Shown: positions 1 to 9,334, counted from the first letter of the stretch. The stretch is 64,000 bases of DNA from Chloroflexota bacterium (GCA_028873965.1 JAPPMU010000003.1:1-64000); one strand, 5' to 3'. Numbers and translations: made by a program. The notes: generated from the sequence alone by a model not told the origin.

Positions 1-777
1 AAACCTGCTACGCGGCGTTTTACGTTTTCACGTTTCCTACTTGAACAAAGCTACTACTACCAGGGCGCGCGCGTGGCCGTGCATCCCATCGGCGATGACG
101 GCTCGGTGGGCGGCGACCCCGTGGTCTCGTTGGAAACGGCCACCGGCGCTCACGCCATGCAGACCGATCCCACCAACGCCTACGCTTTCGTGCCGCACAT
201 CGCGGGCAACGGCCCCAACTCGATCTGGCAGTTCCGGTTCGACGAGAACACCGGCCACATTACGCCGAACTCGCCGGCCACCGTGGATCCGGAGGAGTTC
301 CTGGGGCCGCGCCACTTCTGCTTCCATCCCTCGCTGGACGTGCTCTACTTCTCCAACGAGCAGGGTTGCAGCGTGAGCGCCTACAACCTGGACACCTCGG
401 CCGGCACGTTGTCGCTTTTCCAGACCGTAACCACCCTGCCGCCGGAAGGGTTCAGCGAGCGCAACACCTGCTCCCAGATCCAGATCACGTCCTCGGGCAG
501 GTTCCTGTACGCTCCCAACCGGGGCCACGACAGCATCGCCTGCTATACGGTGGACGCGGAAACCGGCGCGCTGTCCTCCAACGGCATCGTGCCGTCGGAA
601 GCGCGACCCAACGCCCTGTGCCTGGACCTGCAAGACAAGTTCGCCTACTCCGCCGGCCAGGACTCGGGGCAAATGGCCATCTTCGGCGTCGGGGATTCGG
701 GTGAGCTGTCTCGGGTGGGGACGCATCCGCTGGGCGAAGGCCCGGGTTGGATTTCAATCACCGAGCTGCCGGGATAG
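1..777 (+). CDS. Lactonase-family beta-propeller protein, 5' end outside window
   Basis: The reading frame is open from the first base of the window, so the gene starts upstream; the first in-frame methionine codon inside (73) is probably internal. The visible part shows repeated propeller-blade segments such as FCFHPSLDVLYFSNE and SSGRFLYAPNRGHDSIACY, typical of the 6-phosphogluconolactonase/lactonase family (seven-bladed propeller, Pfam Lactonase). It ends with the usual GEGPGWISI-type blade. The substrate cannot be told: members act on 6-phosphogluconolactone or on unrelated lactones, and many are of unknown role. It is followed by another propeller gene after a palindromic repeat. Confidence 0.75.
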   Translation, partial: KPATRRFTFSRFLLEQSYYYQGARVAVHPIGDDGSVGGDPVVSLETATGAHAMQTDPTNAYAFVPHIAGNGPNSIWQFRFDENTGHITPNSPATVDPEEFLGPRHFCFHPSLDVLYFSNEQGCSVSAYNLDTSAGTLSLFQTVTTLPPEGFSERNTCSQIQITSSGRFLYAPNRGHDSIACYTVDAETGALSSNGIVPSEARPNALCLDLQDKFAYSAGQDSGQMAIFGVGDSGELSRVGTHPLGEGPGWISITELPG

Positions 778-796
778 CTTTTCGGAGGTTTGGAAA

Positions 797-896
797 CCCG
801 TCATTCTCGCGAAAGCGGGAATCCAGAAGCGTGATGCATAGGGTAACGTGAACCGGGCAAATATTCCTGGATACCGGCTTTCGCCGGTATGACGGG
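797..896. repeat. Palindromic intergenic repeat, family C (copy 1)
   Basis: About 100 bp with long imperfect inverted ends: CCCGTCATTCTCGCGAAAGC at the left is answered by GGCTTTCGCCGGTATGACGG at the right. The same arrangement occurs at 10265-10370, 26942-27043, within the element at 19405-19567, and as a half copy at 43093-43120. It can fold into a long hairpin when transcribed. Confidence 0.8.
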
Positions 897-917
897 CTTG
901 ACGAGGAGGCAATCGCT

Positions 918-1889
918 ATGAGCAAGAATTACAGCATCTGCGTGGGCGCCACCGGTTTCGGCGGCGGGGTTTGGCACAGTCCCGACGGGGGAGAAAACTG
1001 GACCCGCATCCGCGACCCGTTCCCGCTGGGCAGCCAGGTGCGGGCCATGGCCGTGTATCCGGACAACCCCAGCCGTATCCTGGCGGGCGCGGACAACGGC
1101 ATCTACCGCAGCGAGGACAAGGGAGCCTCGTGGGAGAAGCTCTGGTCGCCCATGGACGGCGTGCCCATCTGGTCCATCGCCATCGACCCGGAGGACACCG
1201 ACACCATGTTCGTCGGCATCAAGCCGGCGGCGCTGTTCCGCTCGCGGGACGGTGGCGACAGCTGGACCAAGCTGTCCGTCCAGATGGCCCAGGAGTGCCA
1301 CATCGGGCCGCCCATGGTGACCATGCTGATGGTGGATCCCAAGGACCACCGCACGGTCTGGGCCGGGGTCGAGGTGGACGGGGTGTACCGCAGCCTGGAC
1401 AGCGGGGACACCTGGACCCACGTCGAAGGCGGCGTCCACCCGGACATCCACGGCATGGCCATCGGCCTGGGCGAGCCCAACCGCGTCCTGGCCAGCACTC
1501 CGCGCGAGATTTACGCCACCACGGACATGGGAGAAAGCTGGGAGTCGGTGGTGACCACCGACCGGTTCGTGCTGCCCTACAGCCGCGGCATCGCCGTCAA
1601 GCCCGACGACCCCAGCGTCATATTCGCCGGCGTCGGCGACACGGCCATCGGCGGCGCCGGCGCCATCCAGCGCTCGACGGACGCCGGCCAGACCTGGGAG
1701 CGACGGCCGCTGCCGGTGGAGCCCAACTCCAACATCTGGCAGTTCGCCACCCACGCGGCAGACCCCGATTTCGTGGTGGCGTCCAGCCTGATGGGTGAGC
1801 TGTACTCCAGCGACGACGCCGGCGACTCGTGGGTCAAGGTGAACCGCGAGTTCACCGAGGTGGGCGCCGTGGTGTGGGTTCCGAACTGA
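918..1889 (+). CDS. Asp-box (BNR/sortilin-like) beta-propeller protein
   Basis: The 323-residue protein carries seven Asp-box signatures of the form S-x-D-x-G-x-T/S-W: SPDGGENW, SEDKGASW, SRDGGDSW, SLDSGDTW, TTDMGESW, STDAGQTW and SSDDAGDSW. This defines a seven-bladed Asp-box propeller as in sialidase/BNR and VPS10-type proteins. There is no N-terminal signal peptide, and I see no sialidase RIP motif or catalytic set, so an enzyme function is not supported; a binding or scaffold role is as likely. The ATG at 918 follows an AGGAGG-like ribosome site (902-907). Confidence 0.75.
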   Translation: MSKNYSICVGATGFGGGVWHSPDGGENWTRIRDPFPLGSQVRAMAVYPDNPSRILAGADNGIYRSEDKGASWEKLWSPMDGVPIWSIAIDPEDTDTMFVGIKPAALFRSRDGGDSWTKLSVQMAQECHIGPPMVTMLMVDPKDHRTVWAGVEVDGVYRSLDSGDTWTHVEGGVHPDIHGMAIGLGEPNRVLASTPREIYATTDMGESWESVVTTDRFVLPYSRGIAVKPDDPSVIFAGVGDTAIGGAGAIQRSTDAGQTWERRPLPVEPNSNIWQFATHAADPDFVVASSLMGELYSSDDAGDSWVKVNREFTEVGAVVWVPN

Positions 1890-1896
1890 TCCTTCA

Positions 1897-2000
1897 GTCA
1901 GAAGCAGGATTTGCGGATTGTCAGGATTGGGATTGTTTCTGCCTGAAATTGTTTCAATCCTGTCAATCCCAAAATTCTGATAATCCCGCTTCTGACGATC
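1897..2000. repeat. Palindromic intergenic repeat, family D (copy 1)
   Basis: About 104 bp with inverted ends GTCAGAAGCAGGATT and its near-complement AATCCCGCTTCTGAC, and internal AGGATTGG/CAATCCTG arms. Related copies lie at 17360-17469, 20999-21106 and 25684-25793. Confidence 0.8.
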
Positions 2001-2069
2001 TCCAAACGGATTATTGCTTTACAATGCGCCGGTGACCGGCGCATCAACTGGCGCGGCAAGGAACGCTAC

Positions 2070-3476
2070 ATGATCACAGCCCCGGTACCGCAGCCCAACT
2101 TCTTCGCTCAACGGGCGCATCGATTCCTTGCGGCGCTGGTATTCCGGGATTTTCGTTTCCTTGCCTTTTCGACGCTGTGCAGCAGCAGCGGCGCGTGGGC
2201 GCTGATCGTGGCTCGGGGCGCCTGGGTCTACAGCATTCCCGAGTTGCAAGGCACGCAGGGATTGTGGGTTGGGCTGATCACCTTCGCGGCCATGTCGCCG
2301 CGCTTCTTCGCCACCCCGTTCATCGGCTACCTGGCCGACAAGATGACCCGCAAGACGCTGCTGCAGCGGGTGTACGTACTCCAGATCATCCAGGCGTCCG
2401 TGATGGCCCTGCTGGTGATGTCCGGCGTGACCAATCCGTGGTACGTGGTGCTGCTGGCCGTGGTTAACGGAACGCTGCGGTCAACGCAGATGACCGCCTC
2501 CCAATCATTGACGCCCAACCTGGTGGACCGGGATCGCCTGCCCAACGCCGTAGCGCTCAACCAGGCCATGCAGCAGGGGTCCCGCGCCGTCGGTCCCGCC
2601 ATCCTGCTGGGGATTTCGGCGACGGTGGGCAGCAGCGCCATTTTTGGATCCGGCGGTCCCTCGTTCTCGCTCCAGAACCTGGTGCTGACCCTTGGCTCCT
2701 CGGCAATAGTGTTTTGGGCCTGCGCGGCCTTCTACCTGTTTGCCCTCGGTTCAGCGCTGAACATCCGGCTGGCGTCATCGGGAGTTATCGACCGCCGCCG
2801 CGGATTCTGGGCCAACGTCGCCGCCGGGTTCGCCTACATCTACAGTACGCCGCTGGTGTTCGGCATCTTGATGATCGCGTTGGCGCACTGTGTGCTGGTG
2901 ATGTCCTTCGAATCGATGCTACCACCCCTGGCCCTGGAGAAACTCTCCCCTGACGGCATCACGTTCAACGAGAACGACGTCTACGCGCTGATGGCCGCCC
3001 TGGGCGTCGGCTCGCTGTTCTCCTCGCTGTTCGTTGGCGGCATCGTCAACCACATGACGCGCGGGAGGGTGTTCCTGTTGCTGGGGTTCACCAGCAGCCT
3101 GACGCCCATCGGAATGGGGCTGTCGTCGCAAACCGGCATCTCGGTGATCGCCGCGGTGATGATGGGACTGGGCACCTCCGGGTTCATGACCATTACCCAC
3201 ACCATCATCCAATCGGTGGTTCCTGACGAGATACGCGGCCGCGTCTCCTCCGCGTATTCGATGCACATCGGCGGCAGTATGGCCTTCGCCAACTTGTTGT
3301 ACGGCCGGCTGGCCGACTTCTGGAACGCGGGCAACGTGATGGCGGTGGCGGGAGCCGCGTTCACGCTGGTGGTTCTGGGCACCGTTATCGCCAGCGGCTT
3401 CTGGCGGGACATCTACTTCCGGGGAACGGCCCGTCCGGTGGCGGCCGCTGCCGGAGCCGGCGGGGGCAACGACTAA
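2070..3476 (+). CDS. MFS transporter (EntS/MFS_3-like)
   Basis: The 468-residue protein has about 12 hydrophobic segments and the MFS loop 2-3 signature GYLADKMTRKTLL. The N-terminal text LVFRDFRFLAFSTLCSSSGAW is typical of the MFS_3/enterobactin-exporter-like group. A second weak copy of the signature appears as GRLADFWNAG late in the protein. It probably exports a small molecule by proton antiport in the cytoplasmic membrane; the substrate is unknown. It points towards another MFS gene of the same group at 3660-4922 on the other strand. Confidence 0.85.
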   Translation: MITAPVPQPNFFAQRAHRFLAALVFRDFRFLAFSTLCSSSGAWALIVARGAWVYSIPELQGTQGLWVGLITFAAMSPRFFATPFIGYLADKMTRKTLLQRVYVLQIIQASVMALLVMSGVTNPWYVVLLAVVNGTLRSTQMTASQSLTPNLVDRDRLPNAVALNQAMQQGSRAVGPAILLGISATVGSSAIFGSGGPSFSLQNLVLTLGSSAIVFWACAAFYLFALGSALNIRLASSGVIDRRRGFWANVAAGFAYIYSTPLVFGILMIALAHCVLVMSFESMLPPLALEKLSPDGITFNENDVYALMAALGVGSLFSSLFVGGIVNHMTRGRVFLLLGFTSSLTPIGMGLSSQTGISVIAAVMMGLGTSGFMTITHTIIQSVVPDEIRGRVSSAYSMHIGGSMAFANLLYGRLADFWNAGNVMAVAGAAFTLVVLGTVIASGFWRDIYFRGTARPVAAAAGAGGGND

Positions 3477-3502
3477 CCGGCAACCCGACGCTCCGGTTTG
3501 CC

Positions 3503-3636
3503 TAGAGACTTTCCAAAGAATTTGACCGCCACTGGATTCCGCTCGTCCTGAGCTTGTCTAAGGATGCCCATTGCAACGACGGATGGTTCGACAGGCTCAC
3601 CGCGAGCGGGCGAAAAGGGACTTTGGAAAGACCCTG
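3503..3636. mobile_element. MITE, family B (copy 1), 134 bp with 9-bp target duplication
   Basis: The element has imperfect terminal inverted repeats (left TAGAGACTTTCCAAAG, right CTTTGGAAAGACCCTG) and a palindromic core with GAGCTTGTCTAAGGATG and GGTTCGACAGGCTCACC. It is flanked by the direct repeat CGGTTTGCC at 3494-3502 and 3637-3645, which marks it as inserted by transposition. It has exactly the same length as the copy at 16763-16896. It separates the two convergent MFS genes. Confidence 0.75.
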
Positions 3637-3659
3637 CGGTTTGCCCTGACTCCACTTGC

Positions 3660-4922
3660 CTACCCGGTCGGGGTGGAGGCCAGTTGCCGACCCGCCGCCC
3701 GGCCCAGGCCGAACCACAGCGTCACCAGCAGGCACAGCCCCGCCGATATGCCGATCGCCGTGGGCCAGCCCACCCAGCCCGTCGCGGCGGCCAAGGGCAG
3801 CGCCCCCAGGTTATGGAAGCCCGGAGTGAAGTGCAGCACGCCCATCACGCGGCCCCGGATCTCGCCGGGCGCCGACAGCTGCAGGATGGTGGTGGCCAGG
3901 GGCCAGACGGTTCCCAAACTCAACACCCCCACCAGCAGGAACAGCGCCCACGACACCCAGAACCAATTCGACCACGCGAACAGAGTGAGGCAGACGCAGA
4001 ACGACACCAGGCACACCAGCAGCCAGCGATACAGCCACGCCCGGTGCATGAACGTGATGATGAAGTTGCCCAACAGCGACCCGACCCCGGAGGCCAGCAA
4101 CAGCAGGCCGGCCCCGGAAGCCTCGGTGCCCAGGTGTTCCTTGGCAAAGGCCGGGATCACCGCCAGGTGGCTCATGCCGAACCCGCCCCACGCGCAGGCC
4201 AACACGAGAACGGTGAGCAGCACCGGCGCCCGCCAGATCTGGACCATTCCGTCGGTGAAGTTCCGCAGTATCGGTTGGGTTGCCGGTCTCGTTTCGCGTG
4301 GCTCAGGCCGGATCCTTGAAATACACACCACGCTAATCACGTAGCACGCAACGTTCGCCAGCAACGCTGCGCTGATGCTCCAGTGGTCGATCATCGCGCC
4401 CACCAGTGGCGGCCCCACTATCCGGCCGATATGCACTGCGGCGTTGAAATGCGCCACCGCGTCCAGCAGGGTGCGCTGGTCCACCAGGTCGGCAACCATC
4501 GCCACCCGCGCCGGCTGGTTCAACGCCTGCAACGAGCCCAACAGCGCGGCGGCCACGTAGATGTGCCAGACCGCGATGACCCCCGCCAGCGACAGCGCCG
4601 CCAGGGCCGAAATCGACGCACCCACCGCCAATTGGATCGTGATCAGCAATCGTTTGCGGTCGACCCGGTCGGCGATCACCCCGCCCACCATGAGCAGCCC
4701 GACGTTGGGCAACCCGTAGAGGAAGAGCACCAAACCCACCTGGGTGCTCGATCCGCTGACCTCCAGCACCAGCCAGCTCAGCACGAGCATCTGCGCTCCC
4801 TGGGACAGGGCCTGAGTGGCGGAACCGGTCCAGTACCACCGGAAGTTGTAGGAGCGCCACGGACTCAGTATCCGCACCGCGTACGACGCGGCGCGGCTCC
4901 GGGCGGCCTGGGTGTCTAGCAC
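3660..4922 (-). CDS. MFS transporter (EntS/MFS_3-like)
   Basis: The 420-residue protein starts at a GTG codon and opens with SPWRSYNFRWYWTGSATQAL, the usual start of this MFS_3 group. About 12 membrane segments are visible, with the loop signature GGVIADRVDRKRLL. As for its convergent neighbour at 2070, the substrate is unknown. The two are only distantly similar and not a recent duplication. The ends of the two genes are separated only by a MITE. Confidence 0.85.
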   Translation of the reverse strand: MLDTQAARSRAASYAVRILSPWRSYNFRWYWTGSATQALSQGAQMLVLSWLVLEVSGSSTQVGLVLFLYGLPNVGLLMVGGVIADRVDRKRLLITIQLAVGASISALAALSLAGVIAVWHIYVAAALLGSLQALNQPARVAMVADLVDQRTLLDAVAHFNAAVHIGRIVGPPLVGAMIDHWSISAALLANVACYVISVVCISRIRPEPRETRPATQPILRNFTDGMVQIWRAPVLLTVLVLACAWGGFGMSHLAVIPAFAKEHLGTEASGAGLLLLASGVGSLLGNFIITFMHRAWLYRWLLVCLVSFCVCLTLFAWSNWFWVSWALFLLVGVLSLGTVWPLATTILQLSAPGEIRGRVMGVLHFTPGFHNLGALPLAAATGWVGWPTAIGISAGLCLLVTLWFGLGRAAGRQLASTPTG

Positions 4923-4931
4923 CGCCGGACC

Positions 4932-5080
4932 CTCACGCGTACCCAGTTTGTCATCGCGAGGAGCGCAGCGACGTGGCGATCTCGTTCCCGTGGCGGCGTT
5001 CGTTGCCTTGACGAGATTGCCGCCCCCGCATCAAGTGCGGGGTTGCAATGACAACACGGGCGAAACTGGGTACGCGCGAG
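4932..5080. mobile_element. MITE, family A (copy 1), 149 bp
   Basis: The ends are CTCACGCGTACCCAGTTTG and its near-complement AAACTGGGTACGCGCGAG. The flanks CCGCCGGACC (4922-4931) and CCACCGGACC (5081-5090) match at 9 of 10 positions, consistent with an aged 10-bp target duplication. The left duplication falls in the first codons of the MFS gene, so the insertion abuts its start. Confidence 0.75.
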
Positions 5081-5221
5081 CCACCGGACCTCGACGGCAA
5101 CCGCTGAAGACGCCGCAGCCTTCCACCGCTGTACAACTCGCCGCGCGGGCAACCGGGTGCGCAACACATTGACCACGGGGTGATTGTAATTCATCCCGGC
5201 GCGCGATGCGCCGCATGGAGC

Positions 5222-5358
5222 CTCATGCGTATCCGTTTTGTCATCGCGAGGAGCGAAGCGACGTGGTGATCTCGTCCTAGCAGCAGCGTTACCTGCCCCA
5301 ACGAGATTGCCGCACCTCGCTCGCAATGACCGTTCAGGTCAAACTGGGTACGCGTGAG
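5222..5358. mobile_element. MITE, family A (copy 2), 137 bp with perfect 10-bp target duplication
   Basis: The ends are CTCATGCGTATCCGTTTTG and AAACTGGGTACGCGTGAG. The identical 10-bp sequence CGCATGGAGC is present at 5212-5221 and 5359-5368. The interior is palindromic, with a TCATCGCGAGGAGCGAAGCG arm, and has no coding capacity. Confidence 0.85.
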
Positions 5359-5722
5359 CGCATGGAGCGGCTTGGGGAATGTTCGGGTACGTCTCTGCCT
5401 CGATCAACCACTCGCGATGCCGGGTGCGGATCAGGGCGTGTCCGGGCCTACGTCAGTCGCCAGGAGCCGCTTTAGCATTCTGCCATTGTTGGAACATGGA
5501 CGGTGGCCTTTTTGCGTATGTGATTTCACAATAGAAAACATTGACGAATTGAGCCATTCGGGCTAGCATGGCGCGCAAATTAACGATTTGCTGTCAACCG
5601 CCGTCGCGCGCCTGAAGAAACGGCCGATTCGGCACGCGCCGCCGTCAATCCCGGTAGGAAAACTCACTGCCGGGATGTTGGCAGTGAGCCAAGGCGAATA
5701 CGCGTATCCAGGAGGTAACAGA

Positions 5723-7129
5723 ATGGCAGAAAAGGACATTGCTTTGATGGCGCACCTCATGCGCCGCGCCGGGTTTGGTGCAACGTATGAGGAGCTCGAG
5801 GCACGCGCCGCCCAAGGCTACGAGGCCACGGTCGAAGAGCTGCTGAATCCGGAATCCCAGCCAGCCATTCAGGACGACATCCTGATGCGCTACCAGCCGC
5901 AGTGGGTTTCCAAGGCGGGCCTCGAGGGCCAGCAGGAAGAGTGGACCTACCGGATGATCAACACCAAGCGGCCGCTTGAAGAGAAGATCGCCCTGTTCTG
6001 GCACCACATCTTCTGCACGGGCCACGCCAAGTGCGAGTATCCCAAGCAGCAGAACATCGAGCTCGACATGTTCCGCACCCTGGGGTTCGGCAACTTCGAG
6101 GAACTTCTCATGGGCCTGTCCATGGACCCGGCCATGGTGTTCTACCTGGACAACTGCATGAGCCACAAGGACGCCATCAACGAGAACTGGGGCCGGGAAC
6201 TGCTGGAACTCTTCTCCCTGGGCGTTGGCATGGACGGCAACGCCAACTACTCCGAGGACGACGTCAAGGAAGCCGCCCGCGCCTTCACCGGCTGGACCGT
6301 GACCAACTCCATCCCGCGCTACCCCTACGGGAAGTACGAGGCGGCGTTCATCTATGATCCGTCCGACCACGACTACACCGAAAAGACGTTCCTGGGCGAG
6401 ACGGGGACCTTCAACGGCGAGGACATCGTCAAGATTGTCGCCCGGCAGCCGGCCGCGGCCCGGTTCGTCGCCCGGCACATGTACAACTTCTTCGTTGCCG
6501 ACGAGCCCCAGGTTCCCGCCTGGCAGAACACGCCGCCGCGGGATCCGGAAGCCATCAAGATCCTCGAGGACGAGTACTTCCGCTCCGGCTACGACATCCG
6601 GTCGATGCTGCGCGTGCTGTTCAACTCCGACTTCTTCAAGAACGCCCGGTTCGAGAAGGTGAAGAGCCCCACCGAGACCGTGGTCAGCACCATGCGCCTG
6701 GTCGGCGATTTCGACATGCCCAGGCCCGGCCTGAACGCCATGACCCTGACCATCCGCTACATGGGCCAGGACCTGCTCAACCCGCCCACCGTGGAGGGCT
6801 GGCACACCGGCCGCGAGTGGATCGACAGTGGCACCCTGGTCGAGCGGATCAACTTCACCGCCGACGCCGTGGGCGACACCTCCCACCGGGGCGTGCAGGC
6901 CATCATCAACCGGCTGGGCTCCCAGGGCGATACCATTTCGTCGGAGCAGCTGGTGGACGGCTGCCTGCAGCTGCTGGGCCACTACGAGCTGGCCGACGTC
7001 ACGCGCAACGAGCTGGTTGCGCTGGCTGACAGCGAAGGCGAGCTGCGGACCGGCACCGACGAGTTCGGGCAGCGGGTCGGCCAGATGTTGCAGTCCATCG
7101 TGGCGACCACCGAGTACCTGTTCGAGTAA
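5723..7129 (+). CDS. DUF1800 domain-containing protein
   Basis: I place the start at the ATG at 5723, preceded by a strong AGGAGG site; an upstream TTG extension is part of the leader. The 468-residue protein begins MAEKDIALMAHLMRRAGFGA, the classic DUF1800 opening, and contains EKIALFWHHIFCTGHAKC and the NENWGRELLELFSLGVG segment. DUF1800 proteins are nearly always next to DUF1501 proteins, as here (7147). Their biochemical function is unknown. No signal peptide is seen, although many relatives are exported. Confidence 0.9.
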   Translation: MAEKDIALMAHLMRRAGFGATYEELEARAAQGYEATVEELLNPESQPAIQDDILMRYQPQWVSKAGLEGQQEEWTYRMINTKRPLEEKIALFWHHIFCTGHAKCEYPKQQNIELDMFRTLGFGNFEELLMGLSMDPAMVFYLDNCMSHKDAINENWGRELLELFSLGVGMDGNANYSEDDVKEAARAFTGWTVTNSIPRYPYGKYEAAFIYDPSDHDYTEKTFLGETGTFNGEDIVKIVARQPAAARFVARHMYNFFVADEPQVPAWQNTPPRDPEAIKILEDEYFRSGYDIRSMLRVLFNSDFFKNARFEKVKSPTETVVSTMRLVGDFDMPRPGLNAMTLTIRYMGQDLLNPPTVEGWHTGREWIDSGTLVERINFTADAVGDTSHRGVQAIINRLGSQGDTISSEQLVDGCLQLLGHYELADVTRNELVALADSEGELRTGTDEFGQRVGQMLQSIVATTEYLFE

Positions 7130-7146
7130 CCAAAAGGGGGAATGAT

Positions 7147-8280
7147 ATGACATCCACCAAGAAAGATCCGGTGCTGGTGGTCCTCCAGTTGTCGGGGGGT
7201 AACGATGCCCTGAACACCATCGTCCCTTACGGCGATCCGCTGTACCTGGACAACCGGCCCAACGTGCGGATACCTGTCGACCAGGTTCTGCCCATCAACG
7301 ACCGCATCGGCTTCAACCCGGCCATGGGGCCCATGAAGCGGCTGTACGACGAGGGCAAGGTCGCCGTCATCCAGGGCGTGGGGTATCCCAACCCCAGCCG
7401 CTCCCACTTCCGCTCCATGGACATCTGGCACACCTGTGAGCCGGACAAGGTTGGAGACGAGGGCTGGCTGGGCCGCGCCGTGCGCGACCTGGACCCCGGG
7501 AAGGAAAACGTGCTGACCGGCGTCAACTTCGGCCGCGGCCTCCCGCGCTCCCTGGTGGCCCCGGGCGTCCCCGTAGCTTCGGTAGGCAACCTGGAGACCT
7601 ACGGCGTGCTCACCGGCATCGAGCTCGAAGAGCAGCGCACCAAGGCCCTGGACGTGTTCTCCCGAGTTTACTCGCCCATGCTGGGGCAGGGCCCGGTGCT
7701 GGACTACTTCGCCCAGACCGGCCTGGACGCCCTGGAAGGCGCCGACATCCTGAGCACCGCTCCCGCCATGTACTCTTCGTCCGTTGAGTACGGGAACGAC
7801 ACCGTCGCCCAGTACATGCGCAACATCGCGCAGACGCACCTGGCCGGCTTCGGTACGCGGGTGCTCTACACCACCGCGCCGTACAACAGCTTCGACACCC
7901 ACGCGGGCGAGCTGGCCAACCACACCCGCCTGTGGACGGAGACGTCCCACGCGGTCGCGGACTTCTACGACGACCTGAAGGAGCACAACGCTGGCGACAA
8001 CGTCGTGCTGCTGGTCTTCACCGAGTTCGGCCGCCGTGTCCACGACAACGGCTCCGGCACCGACCACGGTTCCGGCGGCGTGGCCTTCGTGGTGGGCGAG
8101 CAGGTCAAGGGCGGTCTCTACGGCGAGTACCCCTCGCTGGAAGAGAACCAGCTCCTCGAGGGCGACCTCCACTACAACAACGACTTCCGCGGCCTGTACT
8201 CCACGCTGCTGGAGAAGTGGATGGGCCTGGATGCCCAGCCCATCGTGAACGGCTCCTTCGAGCAGATGGACATCGTTTAG
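7147..8280 (+). CDS. DUF1501 domain-containing protein
   Basis: The 377-residue protein begins 17 bp after the DUF1800 gene, with a GGGGGAA ribosome site. It shows the DUF1501 signatures LVVLQLSGGNDALNTIVP, RSHFRSMDIWHT and VFTEFGRRVHDNGSGTDHG, which resemble the alkaline-phosphatase/sulfatase fold. Relatives usually have a Tat signal; here the protein starts directly at the core domain. Role unknown; the tight spacing implies a DUF1800-DUF1501-NHL operon. Confidence 0.9.
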   Translation: MTSTKKDPVLVVLQLSGGNDALNTIVPYGDPLYLDNRPNVRIPVDQVLPINDRIGFNPAMGPMKRLYDEGKVAVIQGVGYPNPSRSHFRSMDIWHTCEPDKVGDEGWLGRAVRDLDPGKENVLTGVNFGRGLPRSLVAPGVPVASVGNLETYGVLTGIELEEQRTKALDVFSRVYSPMLGQGPVLDYFAQTGLDALEGADILSTAPAMYSSSVEYGNDTVAQYMRNIAQTHLAGFGTRVLYTTAPYNSFDTHAGELANHTRLWTETSHAVADFYDDLKEHNAGDNVVLLVFTEFGRRVHDNGSGTDHGSGGVAFVVGEQVKGGLYGEYPSLEENQLLEGDLHYNNDFRGLYSTLLEKWMGLDAQPIVNGSFEQMDIV

Positions 8281-8299
8281 CCGGCGCAGGGAGGCGATT

Positions 8300-9334
8300 A
8301 TGGTTACAGCTCAGAGAATTTCCCACGTCCAGCTGCAGTACAGCCACACCATCGGTCGCGGCGAGCAGTTCGGGCCTGGGTTCACCTATCCGATCCACAT
8401 GGCTCGGGGCGAAGACGACCTGATGTACGTGCTGTGCCGGTCTTCCGAGTACCGGCCTGAGGGCACCCGCGTCACGGTCTGCACCGTCGATGAGGAATAC
8501 GTCAACGCTTTCGCGCGCGGCGTACCCCAGCAGGGCCCCCACGAATACAACTTCGAGGACGGCTCCCTGGTCTGGCCGGTCAACGTGGCCATCGCCAGCG
8601 ACGGCACTGTGTACGTCTCCGACGAGTGGCTCCACCGGATCTCCAAGTTCACCCGCGATGGCGAGTACATCGGCAAGTGGGAGGAGAACATCGGCAGCGG
8701 CGACGGACAACTGGACCGGCCCTCCGGCCTGGCCATCGACGCTGACGACAACGTCTGGGTCGTCGACGGCAACAACCACCGCGTCCAGAAGTTCACCCCG
8801 GATGGCCAGTTCCTGATGAAGTTCGGGAGCCACGGCTCCGGCGACGGCGAACTCGACCAGCCCTGGGGCATCGACATCGACAGCCAGGGCAACATCTACA
8901 TCGCCGACTGGCGCAACGACCGCATCCAGAAGTTCAGCCCGTCCGGCGACTTCCTGATGAAGATCGGCTCTTCGGGATCCGGCGAAGGCGAGTTCAACCG
9001 ACCTGCCGACGTGGCCGTTGACAAGGACGGCATCATCTACGTTGCCGACTGGTTGAACGACCGGCTGCAGTACTTCGACCCCGATGGCAACTTCTGCGGG
9101 TTGAAGACCGGCGATGCCACCGTCTCCAAGTGGGGCAAGGACAAGCTGGACGCCAACCCTGAAATGTGGGGCGAGCGCGACCGGGCTCCCGGCCTCGAGC
9201 GCGAGCGGGACTTCTGGGCGCCCACCGGCGTCGCAGTGGACGAGCACAACCGGGTGTTCGTCTGCGAGGGTCCGCGCAACCGCATCCAGGTTTTCCAGAA
9301 GCAGGGCCTCATGTTCATGGGACCGCGTCTGTAA
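8300..9334 (+). CDS. NHL-repeat beta-propeller protein
   Basis: The 344-residue protein follows DUF1501 by 19 bp with a GGGAGG site and is the third gene of the operon. NHL repeats are clear: GDGQLDRPSGLAIDADDNVW, GDGELDQPWGIDIDSQGNIY and GEGEFNRPADVAVDKDGIIY, each followed by V/IADW or VDGNNHRVQKF. They suggest a six-bladed propeller of the peptidylglycine-lyase/TRIM-NHL type. No catalytic residues can be assigned, and it may be a binding partner of the DUF1800/DUF1501 pair. No signal peptide is seen. Confidence 0.85.
   Translation: MVTAQRISHVQLQYSHTIGRGEQFGPGFTYPIHMARGEDDLMYVLCRSSEYRPEGTRVTVCTVDEEYVNAFARGVPQQGPHEYNFEDGSLVWPVNVAIASDGTVYVSDEWLHRISKFTRDGEYIGKWEENIGSGDGQLDRPSGLAIDADDNVWVVDGNNHRVQKFTPDGQFLMKFGSHGSGDGELDQPWGIDIDSQGNIYIADWRNDRIQKFSPSGDFLMKIGSSGSGEGEFNRPADVAVDKDGIIYVADWLNDRLQYFDPDGNFCGLKTGDATVSKWGKDKLDANPEMWGERDRAPGLERERDFWAPTGVAVDEHNRVFVCEGPRNRIQVFQKQGLMFMGPRL

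Larger units (their letters stand above)
4923..5722. other. 800-bp intergenic region with two MITEs
   Basis: The region between the start of the MFS gene and the start of the DUF1800 gene contains two family A miniature elements (4932-5080 and 5222-5358) and about 360 bp of leader before the DUF1800 start codon. I found no convincing gene. The promoter of the downstream DUF1800-DUF1501-NHL operon should lie within 5359-5722, which contains an A/T-rich patch near 5520-5590. Confidence 0.6.

Noticed and set aside
4912-5326. Frames of 60-136 residues within 4912-5326
   Set aside because: They are translations of family A MITEs on both strands (for example SSRGAQRRGDL), which recur at other copies.
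5645-7153. A 502-residue minus-strand frame opposite DUF1800
   Set aside because: It is an antisense shadow in high-GC DNA; its sequence has no domain while the plus strand is a clear DUF1800 protein.
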